From: Pseudonocardia oceani
Lineage (GTDB): Bacteria > Actinomycetota > Actinomycetes > Mycobacteriales > Pseudonocardiaceae
Length of the DNA: 64,000 nt
Direction of reading: 5' to 3'
NCBI RefSeq assembly: GCF_019263585.2
Contig: NZ_JADQDF010000001.1
Span: forward strand, 3,596,001 to 3,660,000
Of the stretch, positions 18,209-25,852 are shown one piece after another. The notes under the pieces are model-generated. The model saw nothing but the letters and a program-made list of their open reading frames with translations, was not told the DNA's origin and did not search any database. Position 1 is the first letter of the stretch; each line of letters begins with the position of its first letter. A program made the position numbers and the translations under genes.

Positions 18209-19273
18209 CTACCGGGCCGGGTGCCCGGCGGGGGAGCGCAGGGGCGCCGTGGCGAAGGCCGTGACGCCCTCGGCGAAGCCCGTGCGGGCGCGGAAGCCGA
18301 GCAGCTCGCGGGCGCGGGCCGGGTCGGCGACGACGTGCCGCACGTCGCCGGGGCGGGCGCCGCCCACGACCACCGGGGCCGGTCCGTCGATCGCGGCGGC
18401 CAGCGCGGCGGCGAGGTCGCCGATGGTGTGCGGCTCGCCCGAGCAGACGTTGACCGGCACGAGCACGCCCTCCGCGGGGTCGGTGCCCAGAGCGAGGGCG
18501 TTGGCCGCGGCCACGTCGGTGACGTGCACGAAGTCGCGCCGCTGCCGCCCGTCCTCCATGACCCGCGGGGCCTCGCCGCGCTCCAGCGCCGAGCGGAAGA
18601 TCGACGCCACGCCGGCGTAGGGGGTGTCGCGGGGCATCCGCGGGCCGTAGACGTTGTGGTAGCGCAGCGACCAGACCGTGCCGCCGGTCTGGCGCGCCCA
18701 CGCCGACGCCAGGTGCTCCTGCGCGAGCTTCGTGGCCGCGTAGGTGGAGCGGGGGTCGAGCGGGGCGTCCTCGCCGACGAGCCCGGGCTCCAGGGGCGCG
18801 CCGCAGTGCGGGCAGGGCGGCTCGAAGCGCCCGGCGTCGAGGTCGGCGAAGCGGCGCGGGCCCGGCCGGACCGGGCCGTGCTCGCCGCACGTGTACCTCC
18901 CCTCGCCGTAGACGACCATCGACCCGGCCAGCACGAGGCGCCCGGTGCCGGCCGCGTGCATGGCGGCCAGCAGCACCGCCGTGCCGAGGTCGTTGTGGCT
19001 CGCGTACTGCGGGGCGTCGGACGGGTCGACGCCGTGCCCGACCATCGCCGCCTGGTGGCACACGGCGTCGACGCCGGGCAGCAGGCGGGCGAGCACGTCG
19101 GGGTCGCGGACGTCGCCCTCGACGAACTCGTGGTCGCGCGTCCAGGCCGGGGCACCGTCGTGCGCCTGGGGGAGCAGGGCGTCGAGCACGACGACGTCGT
19201 GGCCGTCGGCGGCGAGGTGGTCGGCGACGTGCGAGCCGATGAAGCCCGCCCCGCCCGTGATCAGGATGCGCAC
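18209..19273 (-). CDS. NAD-dependent nucleotide-sugar epimerase/dehydratase
   Basis: A 354-residue extended SDR. Rossmann motif ILITGGAGFIGSHVADHLAA, active-site Tyr-x-x-x-Lys in STYAATKLAQEHL, and LRYHNVYGPRMP. An insertion before the catalytic Tyr holds Cys residues (RYTCGEHG and PPCPHCGAPLEP) that look like a metal or structural site, a feature of one actinobacterial subgroup. It probably acts on a nucleotide sugar in the same pathway as the nearby glycosyltransferase operon. I chose GTG 19273 beside the Rossmann strand; GTG 19282 is in frame. It is convergent with the kinase gene, with 4 bp between stops. Confidence 0.9.
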   Translation of the reverse strand: MRILITGGAGFIGSHVADHLAADGHDVVVLDALLPQAHDGAPAWTRDHEFVEGDVRDPDVLARLLPGVDAVCHQAAMVGHGVDPSDAPQYASHNDLGTAVLLAAMHAAGTGRLVLAGSMVVYGEGRYTCGEHGPVRPGPRRFADLDAGRFEPPCPHCGAPLEPGLVGEDAPLDPRSTYAATKLAQEHLASAWARQTGGTVWSLRYHNVYGPRMPRDTPYAGVASIFRSALERGEAPRVMEDGRQRRDFVHVTDVAAANALALGTDPAEGVLVPVNVCSGEPHTIGDLAAALAAAIDGPAPVVVGGARPGDVRHVVADPARARELLGFRARTGFAEGVTAFATAPLRSPAGHPAR

Positions 19274-19347
19274 CCGGGCCACGTTAGGCCGGACGGGGCG
19301 CGACGGCCTGCGGGGTTCGCACTGCGTGAGGCCGCTACGGTGAGCCC

Positions 19348-19842
19348 ATGGAAATGGCGGGACCCCAGATCGGTCGGGCACTGGTCGTGATCGTCGACGA
19401 CCGCGTGAGCCACGGCGAGCACGAGGACAGCATCGGCCCGCTGGTCACCGAGCTGCTCGAGGAGGCCCGCCTCGTCGTCGACGCCGCCGTGGTGGTGCCG
19501 GGTGACCCGGTCGCCATCCGCAACGCGCTCAACACCGCGGTGATCGGCGGGGTCGACCTCGTCGTCACCGTCGGCGGCACCGGGGTGTCGCCGCGCGACG
19601 TCACCGCCGACGCCACCGCAGGTGTCCTCGACCGCCCGATCCCGGGTATCGCCGAGGCCATCCGCGCGTCCGGCCTGGCGGCGGGCGCCGTCGACGCCGG
19701 GCTCTCCCGCGGGCTCGTCGGGGTCTCGGGCAGCACGCTCGTGGTCAACCTCGCGCCCTCGCGCGCGGCCGTGCGCGACGGCATGGCCACGCTGACGCCG
19801 CTGGTGGCCCACGTGATCGCCGAGCTGTCCGGGCTGGACTAG
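19348..19842 (+). CDS. moaB2: MoaB/Mog-family molybdopterin biosynthesis protein MoaB2
   Basis: A 164-residue MoCF-domain protein. Marks are ALVVIVDDRVSHGEHEDSIG, LVVTVGGTGVSPRDVTADAT (the GGTG motif that binds molybdopterin and nucleotide), and LVGVSGSTLVVNLAPSRAAV. MoaB/MogA proteins adenylate molybdopterin before Mo insertion. It sits between pepD-side genes and mscL as Rv0984 does in M. tuberculosis, supporting moaB2. ATG 19348 is used; ATG 19354 is close by. A small conserved-looking gene follows after 9 bp. Confidence 0.92.
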   Translation: MEMAGPQIGRALVVIVDDRVSHGEHEDSIGPLVTELLEEARLVVDAAVVVPGDPVAIRNALNTAVIGGVDLVVTVGGTGVSPRDVTADATAGVLDRPIPGIAEAIRASGLAAGAVDAGLSRGLVGVSGSTLVVNLAPSRAAVRDGMATLTPLVAHVIAELSGLD

Positions 19843-19851
19843 GGCTCCCCC

Positions 19852-20052
19852 TTGTCCGTCGAGCCGTCGCCTGCCGAACCGCCCGCCGACGCCCCGCAGC
19901 CGACCCCGGAGATGTCCGAGGAGCAGCGCCGGCGGCTGGCCGCGGTGTTCGGCGACGCGCTGCCCGACACCACCGGCGACGAGCGCGACCCGGTGCCCGA
20001 CGACAACGAGGCCCAGCTCCTCGCCGACCGCCCGCCGCACCACGACCGCTGA
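19852..20052 (+). CDS. Small conserved hypothetical protein
   Basis: A 66-residue acidic protein starting at TTG 9 bp after moaB2, so probably cotranscribed. After a Pro-rich start it reads MSEEQRRRLAAVFGDALPDT, TGDERD and ends LADRPPHHDR. Small actinobacterial proteins with a QRRRLAxVFGDxLP core and a terminal PPHH are familiar to me but have no known function. The unusual TTG start and the absence of a strong ribosome site make the exact N-terminus uncertain. Confidence 0.65.
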   Translation: MSVEPSPAEPPADAPQPTPEMSEEQRRRLAAVFGDALPDTTGDERDPVPDDNEAQLLADRPPHHDR

Positions 20053-20078
20053 CCCGGCCCGCCCGTCCGGGTCCGGCG

Positions 20079-20174
20079 GCAGCGGGCGCTCCCGCGTGCG
20101 TTCCCGGCTGCCGCGCGCGTTTCCTGCTCCCGCGGGGCCCCGGGGGCGCGCGGGAGCCTGTTCGGCGCGCGGGA
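20079..20174. repeat. 96-bp direct repeat, copy A
   Basis: Begins GCAGCGGGCGCTCCCGCG and ends TTCGGCGCGCGGGA. It matches copy B at 20421-20516 at 94 of 96 positions (two substitutions, no indels). It lies 26 bp after the small gene. Confidence 0.9.
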
Positions 20175-20284
20175 AGGGCGGGGGACGGCGGCGACCGGCC
20201 CGAGGGGCCGACCACTGATCCAGCCGGAGCGACCGGGGCCGCCCACCCGCGCCGGGCCGACAGGTTCAGCCGGGCGCCGTCGGC

Positions 20285-20375
<91 letters not shown>

Positions 20376-20420
20376 ACGAACCGGCGGCGCGGACGGTCGG
20401 CGCGGGGCGGCTGCGGGGGA

Positions 20421-20516
20421 GCAGCGGGCGTTCCCGCGTGCGTTCCCGGCTGCCGCGCGCGTTTCCTGCTCCCGCGGTGCCCCGGGGGCGCGCGGGAGCC
20501 TGTTCGGCGCGCGGGA
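20421..20516. repeat. 96-bp direct repeat, copy B
   Basis: Second copy of the repeat at 20079, 342 bp away in the same orientation, on the other side of the poly-G tract. It ends 54 bp before the mscL stop codon. Confidence 0.9.
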
Positions 20517-20570
20517 CCCGGAAACGCGCGCGGGAGGGGGAGCGGAGGCGGCGGGCCGGGGCCCCGCCGG

Positions 20571-21092
20571 TCAGGCCCGCGGCGTCCCGTCGGTCCGGTC
20601 GCCCACGGTCCGGTCGCCCACGGTCCGCTCGCCCACGGTCCGCTCGCCCACGGTCCGCTCGCCCACGGTTCGCTCACCCAGGGTCCGGTCGCCCTGGGTC
20701 CGGTCGCCCTGGGCGCGGAGCAGGTCGCGGATCTCACCCAGCAGCTCGACGTCGGTGGGCTCGGCCGGGCCGGCCTCCTCGCCCTTCTTCCGCCGCTCCT
20801 TGATCGTGTTGAGCGGCAGCACGATGATGAAGTAGACGACCGCGGCCACGATCAGGAAGTTGATCGCCGCGGTGATCACCGCGGAGAAGTCGATGTAGGT
20901 GCTCTCCTTGCCGGGCACGAGGGCGAAGCCCAGCCCCGCGCTCTCCGGCGGCGACACGGCGTTGATCAGCGGCTGGACGATCCCGTCGGTGAACGCGGAC
21001 ACGATCGCCGCGAACGCCGTGCCGATCACGACGGCGACCGCGAGGTCGACGACGTTGCCGCGCAGGATGAAGTCCTTGAAACCCTTGATCAT
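20571..21092 (-). CDS. mscL: Large-conductance mechanosensitive channel MscL with repeat tail
   Basis: A 173-residue MscL. TM1: DFILRGNVVDLAVAVVIGTA; periplasmic loop of about 30 residues; TM2: AAINFLIVAAVVYFIIVLPL; then the charged cytoplasmic segment NTIKERRKKGEE and the C-terminal helix PTDVELLGEIRDLLRAQ. Usual MscL proteins end about here (130-150 residues). This one continues with about eight copies of a five-residue unit (GERTV or GDRTV), encoded by 15-bp tandem repeats at 20585-20715. The channel relieves osmotic downshock. A good ribosome site (GAGGAGC) precedes ATG 21092. Position matches Rv0985c. Confidence 0.96.
   Translation of the reverse strand: MIKGFKDFILRGNVVDLAVAVVIGTAFAAIVSAFTDGIVQPLINAVSPPESAGLGFALVPGKESTYIDFSAVITAAINFLIVAAVVYFIIVLPLNTIKERRKKGEEAGPAEPTDVELLGEIRDLLRAQGDRTQGDRTLGERTVGERTVGERTVGERTVGDRTVGDRTDGTPRA
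20585..20715 (-). repeat. 15-bp tandem repeats inside mscL
   Basis: Roughly eight or nine in-frame copies of a 15-bp unit (plus-strand form CGGTCGCCCACGGTC with variants) encode the Gly-Asp/Glu-Arg-Thr-Val tail of MscL. Because the period is a multiple of three, copy-number change would lengthen or shorten the tail without a frameshift. Confidence 0.85.
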
Positions 21093-21145
21093 CGTGCTCC
21101 TCGGGGTCGTCCGCGTGCCGATCTCGTCGGTGATCGTCGCCGATC

Positions 21146-21766
21146 TCACCGGAGGGTAACGGCGACCTGGTCCGACAGGGCCGCAGCGGCGACCCGCGCG
21201 GCGAGCCCCCGCGGCATCGCGACCAGCACCAGCGGCCCGGGCAGGACGGTGACGACCTCGGCGTCCGACGCCAGCACGAGCGGTTCGCCGGCGCGCTCCC
21301 CGAGCGTCACGACGTCGACGCGGCGGCCCGCCACCAGCAGCGGGGCGACGTCGGGGTCGGCGAGGCGCACCGGCACGGCGGCCTCGTCGTCGGGCAGCGG
21401 CGCCGCGCCGGGCGCGCCCGCACCGCCGGTGAGACGGGCGTCGGTGAGCGGCTCCCCGGCCCGCGCCGCGCCGACCAGCACCCGGTCGGCGACGTCGGCG
21501 ACCGCGACGAGCGCGCCCGCCGGGACGAGGTCGGGCGGCCACTCGCGCACGGCAAGCGCGGCCGCGGGCGGGGTGGCACCCGCCGGGAGGTCGGCCGCCG
21601 CGACGACGACCGGGGTGCCGCGGGCCTGCGGGGCGAGCGCCAGCGCGAGGGCGAGCACCGTCAGCAGGCCGGCCGCGACCCGGCGCAGCAGCGCGGTGCG
21701 TCGCCAGCCGGGCGCACCCAGCGGTGCGCGGAGGCGGTGCAGGAGGCCGGGCGCGTCGTCGCTCAT
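21146..21766 (-). CDS. SAF-domain membrane protein (CpaB-like)
   Basis: A 206-residue protein with a basic cytoplasmic start, one membrane segment (RRVAAGLLTVLALALALAPQ) and a SAF domain (about 60-200: TPVVVAAADLPAGATPP, DVADRVLVGAARAGEPLTD, PLLVAGRRVDVVTLGE). Similar proteins include the Flp-pilus protein CpaB and flagellar FlgA, but no pilus genes are present. In actinobacteria a SAF protein is often found beside mscL and the zinc-ribbon gene. Probably faces outward; function unknown. ATG 21766 starts the recognisable protein. Confidence 0.82.
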   Translation of the reverse strand: MSDDAPGLLHRLRAPLGAPGWRRTALLRRVAAGLLTVLALALALAPQARGTPVVVAAADLPAGATPPAAALAVREWPPDLVPAGALVAVADVADRVLVGAARAGEPLTDARLTGGAGAPGAAPLPDDEAAVPVRLADPDVAPLLVAGRRVDVVTLGERAGEPLVLASDAEVVTVLPGPLVLVAMPRGLAARVAAAALSDQVAVTLR

Positions 21767-21847
21767 GCCGGCGACGCTAGGCCGCGACCAGCCCTCGTGA
21801 CCGACGATCACCGGGCCTGTGGATGGAGCGGCCCGGTTGTGGACAGC

Positions 21848-22183
21848 TCAGCTCTTGGCGGCCGCGGGTGCCGGGGTGCTGGTGGAGGATGTGGACGAAC
21901 CGGAGTCGCTCTTGGTGGCGGTGGTGCTCTCGGTCGACTTCTTCTCGGAGCCCGAGCTCTCGGAGGAGCCGCCCGCGGGCTTGCTGTCCCCGTTGGGCAC
22001 GGCGCCGGCGCGGCTGTCGGTGCGGTAGAAGCCGCTCCCCTTGAACACGATCCCGACGGAGGAGAAGACCTTGCGCAGCGCACCCGAACACTCCGGGCAC
22101 TCGGTCAGCGACGAGTCGGAGAACGACTGGACGGCCTCGAAACGGTGGGAGCAGGCGGTGCAGGCGTACTGGTAGGTGGGCAC
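21848..22183 (-). CDS. FmdB-type zinc-ribbon protein, Rv0991c/Ruc-like chaperone
   Basis: A 111-residue protein. The N-terminal zinc ribbon has two Cys pairs, YACTACSHRF and TECPECSGAL, followed by the family segment SSVGIVFKGSGFYRTDSR. The C-terminal half is disordered and rich in Ser, Thr, Glu and Lys. M. tuberculosis Rv0991c, with the same layout and the same place between mscL and the cyclo-ligase gene, was reported as a redox-regulated chaperone (Ruc): oxidation of the zinc cysteines activates it. The same role is inferred here. GTG start at 22183. Confidence 0.9.
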   Translation of the reverse strand: MPTYQYACTACSHRFEAVQSFSDSSLTECPECSGALRKVFSSVGIVFKGSGFYRTDSRAGAVPNGDSKPAGGSSESSGSEKKSTESTTATKSDSGSSTSSTSTPAPAAAKS

Positions 22184-22248
22184 GCTCGTGAGTCCTTCCC
22201 GGGCACTTGGCACTCTCGTGCACTGAGTGCCAGCATAACCCGCCGGGG

Positions 22249-22857
22249 TCACCCCTTCTTCCCGAGGAGCGTGTGGCCTGCGCCCGGTTGCAGGGCCGCA
22301 CTCATCGGGTGGTCGTGCTCCTCGGCGGGCAGGACGTCCACGAGCTCGTCGTCGTCGAGCACGATCACGATCGGCACACCCGGGGTCACCAGCGGCAACG
22401 TGCGGTCGTAGTGGCCGGCGCCCCGGCCCAGGCGCACACCGGCGCGGTCGGCCGCCAGTCCCGGCACCAGCAGCAGCCGGGCGTCCGCGACCGCTGCGGG
22501 CCCCCTGCGCGCACCTGACGGTTCGCGCAGGCCGATCGGCCCCGGCACGAGCGAGTCGGGGCCGTCGTAGCGGGCCCAGTCGAGCGGACCGGGCCCGGCG
22601 GTCACCACCGGGAGCAGCACCTCGTGCCCGGCGCGGTGCAGGGCGTCGACCCCCGCGGGCGACCACGGCTCGGTGCCGATCGGGAGGTGGGCGCAGACCG
22701 GTCCGCCGGTCGTGGCGGCCAGCGCGAGGGCGTGGCGGGTCAGGGCCTCGGCGCGGGCGGCGCGCACCGCCGGGTCCAGCGTGCGGCGCGCGGCCAGGAT
22801 CCGGCGCCGCCAGTCACTTTTCGTGGGCGGCTCGTGATCGTCGGTGCGTGCCGTCAC
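22249..22857 (-). CDS. 5-formyltetrahydrofolate cyclo-ligase
   Basis: A 202-residue enzyme (methenyltetrahydrofolate synthetase) that uses ATP to convert 5-formyl-THF to 5,10-methenyl-THF. Marks are the N-terminal KSDWRRRILAARRTL, the folate-site stretch PIGTEPWSP and the phosphate-binding LGRGAGHYDRTLPL. Length is normal. Equivalent to Rv0992c and divergent from galU with 36 bp between starts, as in mycobacteria. It lies 65 bp upstream of the zinc-ribbon gene on the same strand and may share its transcript. Confidence 0.93.
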   Translation of the reverse strand: MTARTDDHEPPTKSDWRRRILAARRTLDPAVRAARAEALTRHALALAATTGGPVCAHLPIGTEPWSPAGVDALHRAGHEVLLPVVTAGPGPLDWARYDGPDSLVPGPIGLREPSGARRGPAAVADARLLLVPGLAADRAGVRLGRGAGHYDRTLPLVTPGVPIVIVLDDDELVDVLPAEEHDHPMSAALQPGAGHTLLGKKG

Positions 22858-22893
22858 GCGTGCACGCTACCGGCGCGGATAAGGTTCCTGACC

Positions 22894-23778
22894 ATGACAG
22901 CGTCGCCGTTCCGGTCGGCCGTGGTTCCCGCCGCTGGCCTGGGGACCCGGTTCCTGCCCACCACGAAGACCGTGCCCAAGGAGCTCCTGCCCGTCGTCGA
23001 CACGCCGGGCATCGAGCTGGTCGCCGCCGAGGCGGCCGAGGCGGGCGCGGAGCAGCTGCTCATCGTCACCTCGCCGGGGAAGGACGCCGTCGCCGCGCAC
23101 TTCGCCGACTCCTCGGAGCTGGAGCGGACGCTGGCCGCGCGCGGAAAGGAGAAGCTGGTCGCGAAGGTGCGCCGGGCCCACGAGCTGCTCGACGTCCGCA
23201 CCGTCACCCAGGACGAGCCGCTGGGCCTGGGCCACGCCATCGGCTGCGTCCGCGGCGCACTGGCCGACGACGAGCAGGCCTTCGCCGTCCTGCTGCCCGA
23301 CGACCTCGTGCTGCCCACCGGGGTGCTGACGCGGATGGCGCAGGTGCGCGAGGAGTTCGGCGGCAGCGTGCTGTGCGCGTTCGACATCCCCCGCGAGGAG
23401 ATCTCCGCCTACGGCGTCTTCGATGTCACCGACACCGAAGACCCGGACGTCAAGCGGGTGCACGGCATGGTGGAGAAGCCCGCCGCCGACGACGCGCCGT
23501 CCACGTTCGCCGCGGCCGGGCGCTACCTGCTCGACGTCGCCGTCTTCGACGCCATCGACCGCATCACCCCCGGCGCCGGCGGCGAGCTGCAGATCACCGA
23601 CGCCATCGCGCTGCTGATCTCCGAGGGGCACCCGGTCCACGTGGTGGTGCACCGCGGCGGGCGCCACGACCTCGGCAACCCGGGCAGCTACGTGCGCGCA
23701 TTCGTCGACTTCGCCCTCGAGCACCCCGACTACGGTCCCGAGCTCCGCGCCTGGCTGACCGCGCGCCTGTCGGACTGA
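22894..23778 (+). CDS. galU: UTP-glucose-1-phosphate uridylyltransferase
   Basis: A 294-residue GalU making UDP-glucose for cell-wall and capsular glycans, trehalose and glycogen-related pathways. The nucleotide-binding loop is AVVPAAGLGTRFLPTTKTVP with KELLPVVDTPGIE, then DEPLGLGHAIGCVRGAL, VLLPDDLVL and the C-terminal GRHDLGNPGSYVRAFVDFAL. Complete and normal in length. moeA follows after only 6 bp, so galU-moeA-rimJ is likely an operon as in Rv0993-Rv0995. Confidence 0.96.
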   Translation: MTASPFRSAVVPAAGLGTRFLPTTKTVPKELLPVVDTPGIELVAAEAAEAGAEQLLIVTSPGKDAVAAHFADSSELERTLAARGKEKLVAKVRRAHELLDVRTVTQDEPLGLGHAIGCVRGALADDEQAFAVLLPDDLVLPTGVLTRMAQVREEFGGSVLCAFDIPREEISAYGVFDVTDTEDPDVKRVHGMVEKPAADDAPSTFAAAGRYLLDVAVFDAIDRITPGAGGELQITDAIALLISEGHPVHVVVHRGGRHDLGNPGSYVRAFVDFALEHPDYGPELRAWLTARLSD

Positions 23779-23784
23779 CCAGGT

Positions 23785-25011
23785 ATGCGCACGGTCGACG
23801 AGCAGCTCACACGGATCCTCGACGGGGTGGTCCGCCCGGCCCCGGTGCGGGTCTCGATCTCCGAGGCGTACGGCCTGCACTGCGCCGAGGAGGTGATCGT
23901 CGCGCGCCCGCTGCCCGGCTTCGACCAGGCGGCCGTCGACGGTTACGCGGTCCGCAGCGTCGACATGGTGGGGGCCTCCCAGCACGAGCCCGCGTCGCTG
24001 CCGGTGGTGGGGGAGATCCCGGCCGGGTCGCGCCAGCCGCTGCGGCTGCAACCCGGGCAGGCCGTCCGGGTCGCGGCGGGGGCGCCGCTGCCCACGCTGG
24101 CCGACGCCGTGGTCCCGCTCGGCTACACCGACGGCGGCTCCGCCCGGCTCGTCGCGACGCGCGGCGTGCCGTCGGCGGCGTTCGTCCGCCGGATCGGCGA
24201 GGACGTGCAGCCCGGTGACGTGGCCGTGCGCCGCGACGCCGTCGTCGGCCCGACCCAGGTCGCGCTGCTGGCCGCGGCCGGGCGAGACAAGCTGCTCGTC
24301 CACCCGCGCCCGCGCGTGTCGATCATCTCCGTGGGCGACGAGCTCGTCGACGTGGCCCGCCCGCCGGCCGCCGGACAGGTGGCCGACGTCTGCTCCCACG
24401 CCCTCTCGGCCGCCGCACGCGACGCAGGGGCCGACACCGGCCGCGCCGGGCTGGTCCGCGGCGACGCCCGCGAGATCGGCGCGGCGATGCAGGACCGCCT
24501 GCCGTTCAGCGACGTGATCGTCGTCTGCGGCGCCGCCGGCGGCCGGGCCGGCGCCGAGGTGCACGCGGCGCTGTCCGGGCTCGGCGACCTCGACGCCACC
24601 CGCGTCGCCATGCACCCCGGGTCCACGCAGGCGTTCGGCCGGCTGGGCCCCGACGCCGTGCCCACGTTCCTGTTCCCCTCGCACCCGGCCACGGCCCTGC
24701 TGCTGTTCGAGGTGTTTGTGCGCCCGCTGCTGCGCTCCGCGCTCGGGCGCCCCGACCCCTACCGCCGCACGATGACCGCGCGGCTGACCTCGCCGATCTC
24801 CTCGCGCCCCGGCCGGCGCGGTTACCTGCGCGCGCGCCTGCTGCGCGAGCAGGCCACCGGCGAGTACCTGGTGCAGCCGCTGGGCACGTCCGGCACGCAC
24901 CTGCTCTCCTCGCTGGGGGAGTCCAACGGGCTGATCGTGGTGGGCGAGGACGTCACGGAGGCCACGGTCGACGAGGTCGTCACGGTCGCGTTCCTGCCCG
25001 CCCCCGCGTGA
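23785..25011 (+). CDS. moeA1: MoeA-family protein, likely Glp (gephyrin-like)
   Basis: A 408-residue gephyrin/MoeA-fold protein. Domain order is MoeA N-terminal (PLPGFDQAAVDGYAVRS, with the Asp-Gly-Tyr-Ala-Val signature), central MoCF-binding domain and C-terminal barrel. The MoCF nucleotide loop, normally GGxSxG, reads CGAAGGRAGA here and is altered, which argues against normal Mo insertion. In Corynebacterium a MoeA paralogue in this neighbourhood, Glp, works in cell division with FtsZ and SepF and a membrane receptor GlpR; the GlpR-like gene at 25853 supports that reading. Six bp after galU. Confidence 0.9.
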   Translation: MRTVDEQLTRILDGVVRPAPVRVSISEAYGLHCAEEVIVARPLPGFDQAAVDGYAVRSVDMVGASQHEPASLPVVGEIPAGSRQPLRLQPGQAVRVAAGAPLPTLADAVVPLGYTDGGSARLVATRGVPSAAFVRRIGEDVQPGDVAVRRDAVVGPTQVALLAAAGRDKLLVHPRPRVSIISVGDELVDVARPPAAGQVADVCSHALSAAARDAGADTGRAGLVRGDAREIGAAMQDRLPFSDVIVVCGAAGGRAGAEVHAALSGLGDLDATRVAMHPGSTQAFGRLGPDAVPTFLFPSHPATALLLFEVFVRPLLRSALGRPDPYRRTMTARLTSPISSRPGRRGYLRARLLREQATGEYLVQPLGTSGTHLLSSLGESNGLIVVGEDVTEATVDEVVTVAFLPAPA

Positions 25012-25021
25012 GCGCGCCGCC

Positions 25022-25681
25022 GTGACCTCCGCGGGCGCCCACGGGGGCCGGCACCCGGGCTGGCCCGCCCGGCTCGGGGCGCTGCGCGTCGGCGCGGGGG
25101 TCGTCGAGCTGCGCCCGGTCCGGCTGCGCGACGGGCCGGCCTGGTCGGCGCTGCGCCTGCGCGACGAGGCGCACCTCGCGCCGTGGGAGCCGACGATGCC
25201 GGGCACGTGGGCGCAGCGGCACTCGTCGGCGGAGTGGCCGGGGCGCTGGATGCTGCTGCGCTCCGCGGCGCGGAAGGGCACGGCGCTGCCGTTCGCGATC
25301 ACCGTCGACGACCGGCTCGCCGGTCACGTCATGATCGGCAACGTCGTGCGCGAGCCGCTGCTGTCGGCCTACGTCGGCTACTGGTGCGACGCGCGGGTGA
25401 CGGGGGCGGGCGTCACGACGGCGGCGGTCGCGATGGCCGTCGACCACTGCCTCGGCCCGGCCGGGCTGCACCGGCTGGAGGCCACCGTCCGCCCGGAGAA
25501 CCGGGCGAGCCGGCGCGTGCTGGAGAAGCTGGGCTTCCGCGAGGAGGGGCTGTTCCGCCGCTACCTCGACGTCGACGGCGCCTGGCGCGACCACCTCTGC
25601 TTCGCCCTGACGGCCGAGGAGGTGCCGCCGAACGGGTTGTCCGGCCGGCTGGTGTCGGCGGGGCGCGCCGAGCGGGCCTGA
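25022..25681 (+). CDS. rimJ: RimJ/RimL-type GNAT N-acetyltransferase
   Basis: A 219-residue GNAT. After a non-conserved start: VELRPVRLRDGPAWSALRLR, then AYVGYWCDARVTGAGVTTAA (acetyl-CoA loop; the usual Arg/Gln-x-x-Gly-x-Gly/Ala is relaxed), GLHRLEATVRPENRASRRVL and KLGFREEGLFRRYLDVDGAW, typical of ribosomal-protein N-terminal acetyltransferases. Position after moeA matches Rv0995 (rimJ). GTG start 10 bp after the moeA stop, consistent with one operon. Confidence 0.92.
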   Translation: MTSAGAHGGRHPGWPARLGALRVGAGVVELRPVRLRDGPAWSALRLRDEAHLAPWEPTMPGTWAQRHSSAEWPGRWMLLRSAARKGTALPFAITVDDRLAGHVMIGNVVREPLLSAYVGYWCDARVTGAGVTTAAVAMAVDHCLGPAGLHRLEATVRPENRASRRVLEKLGFREEGLFRRYLDVDGAWRDHLCFALTAEEVPPNGLSGRLVSAGRAERA

Positions 25682-25852
25682 TCACCCACACGAGTCACAG
25701 AAGTCCCTGAGGCCCCTCGGGTGAACCTGGTGGTCACGGCGCGTCGCTGCGCCGTTCGGCTGCCTTCCCTCACTACCGTGGTGTCCGGGAGCGATCTCGG
25801 GTCGGGGAGGGCCCCGGGTCGCTGCTCGTGCCGTCGGGGGAGGAGGCCGCCA

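Noticed and set aside
22867..25302. A very long minus-strand open frame (over 800 codons) opposite galU and moeA.
   Set aside because: It is the antisense of two well-recognised genes; its translation is rich in Arg, Gly, His and Val with no domain, as expected for GC-rich antisense frames.
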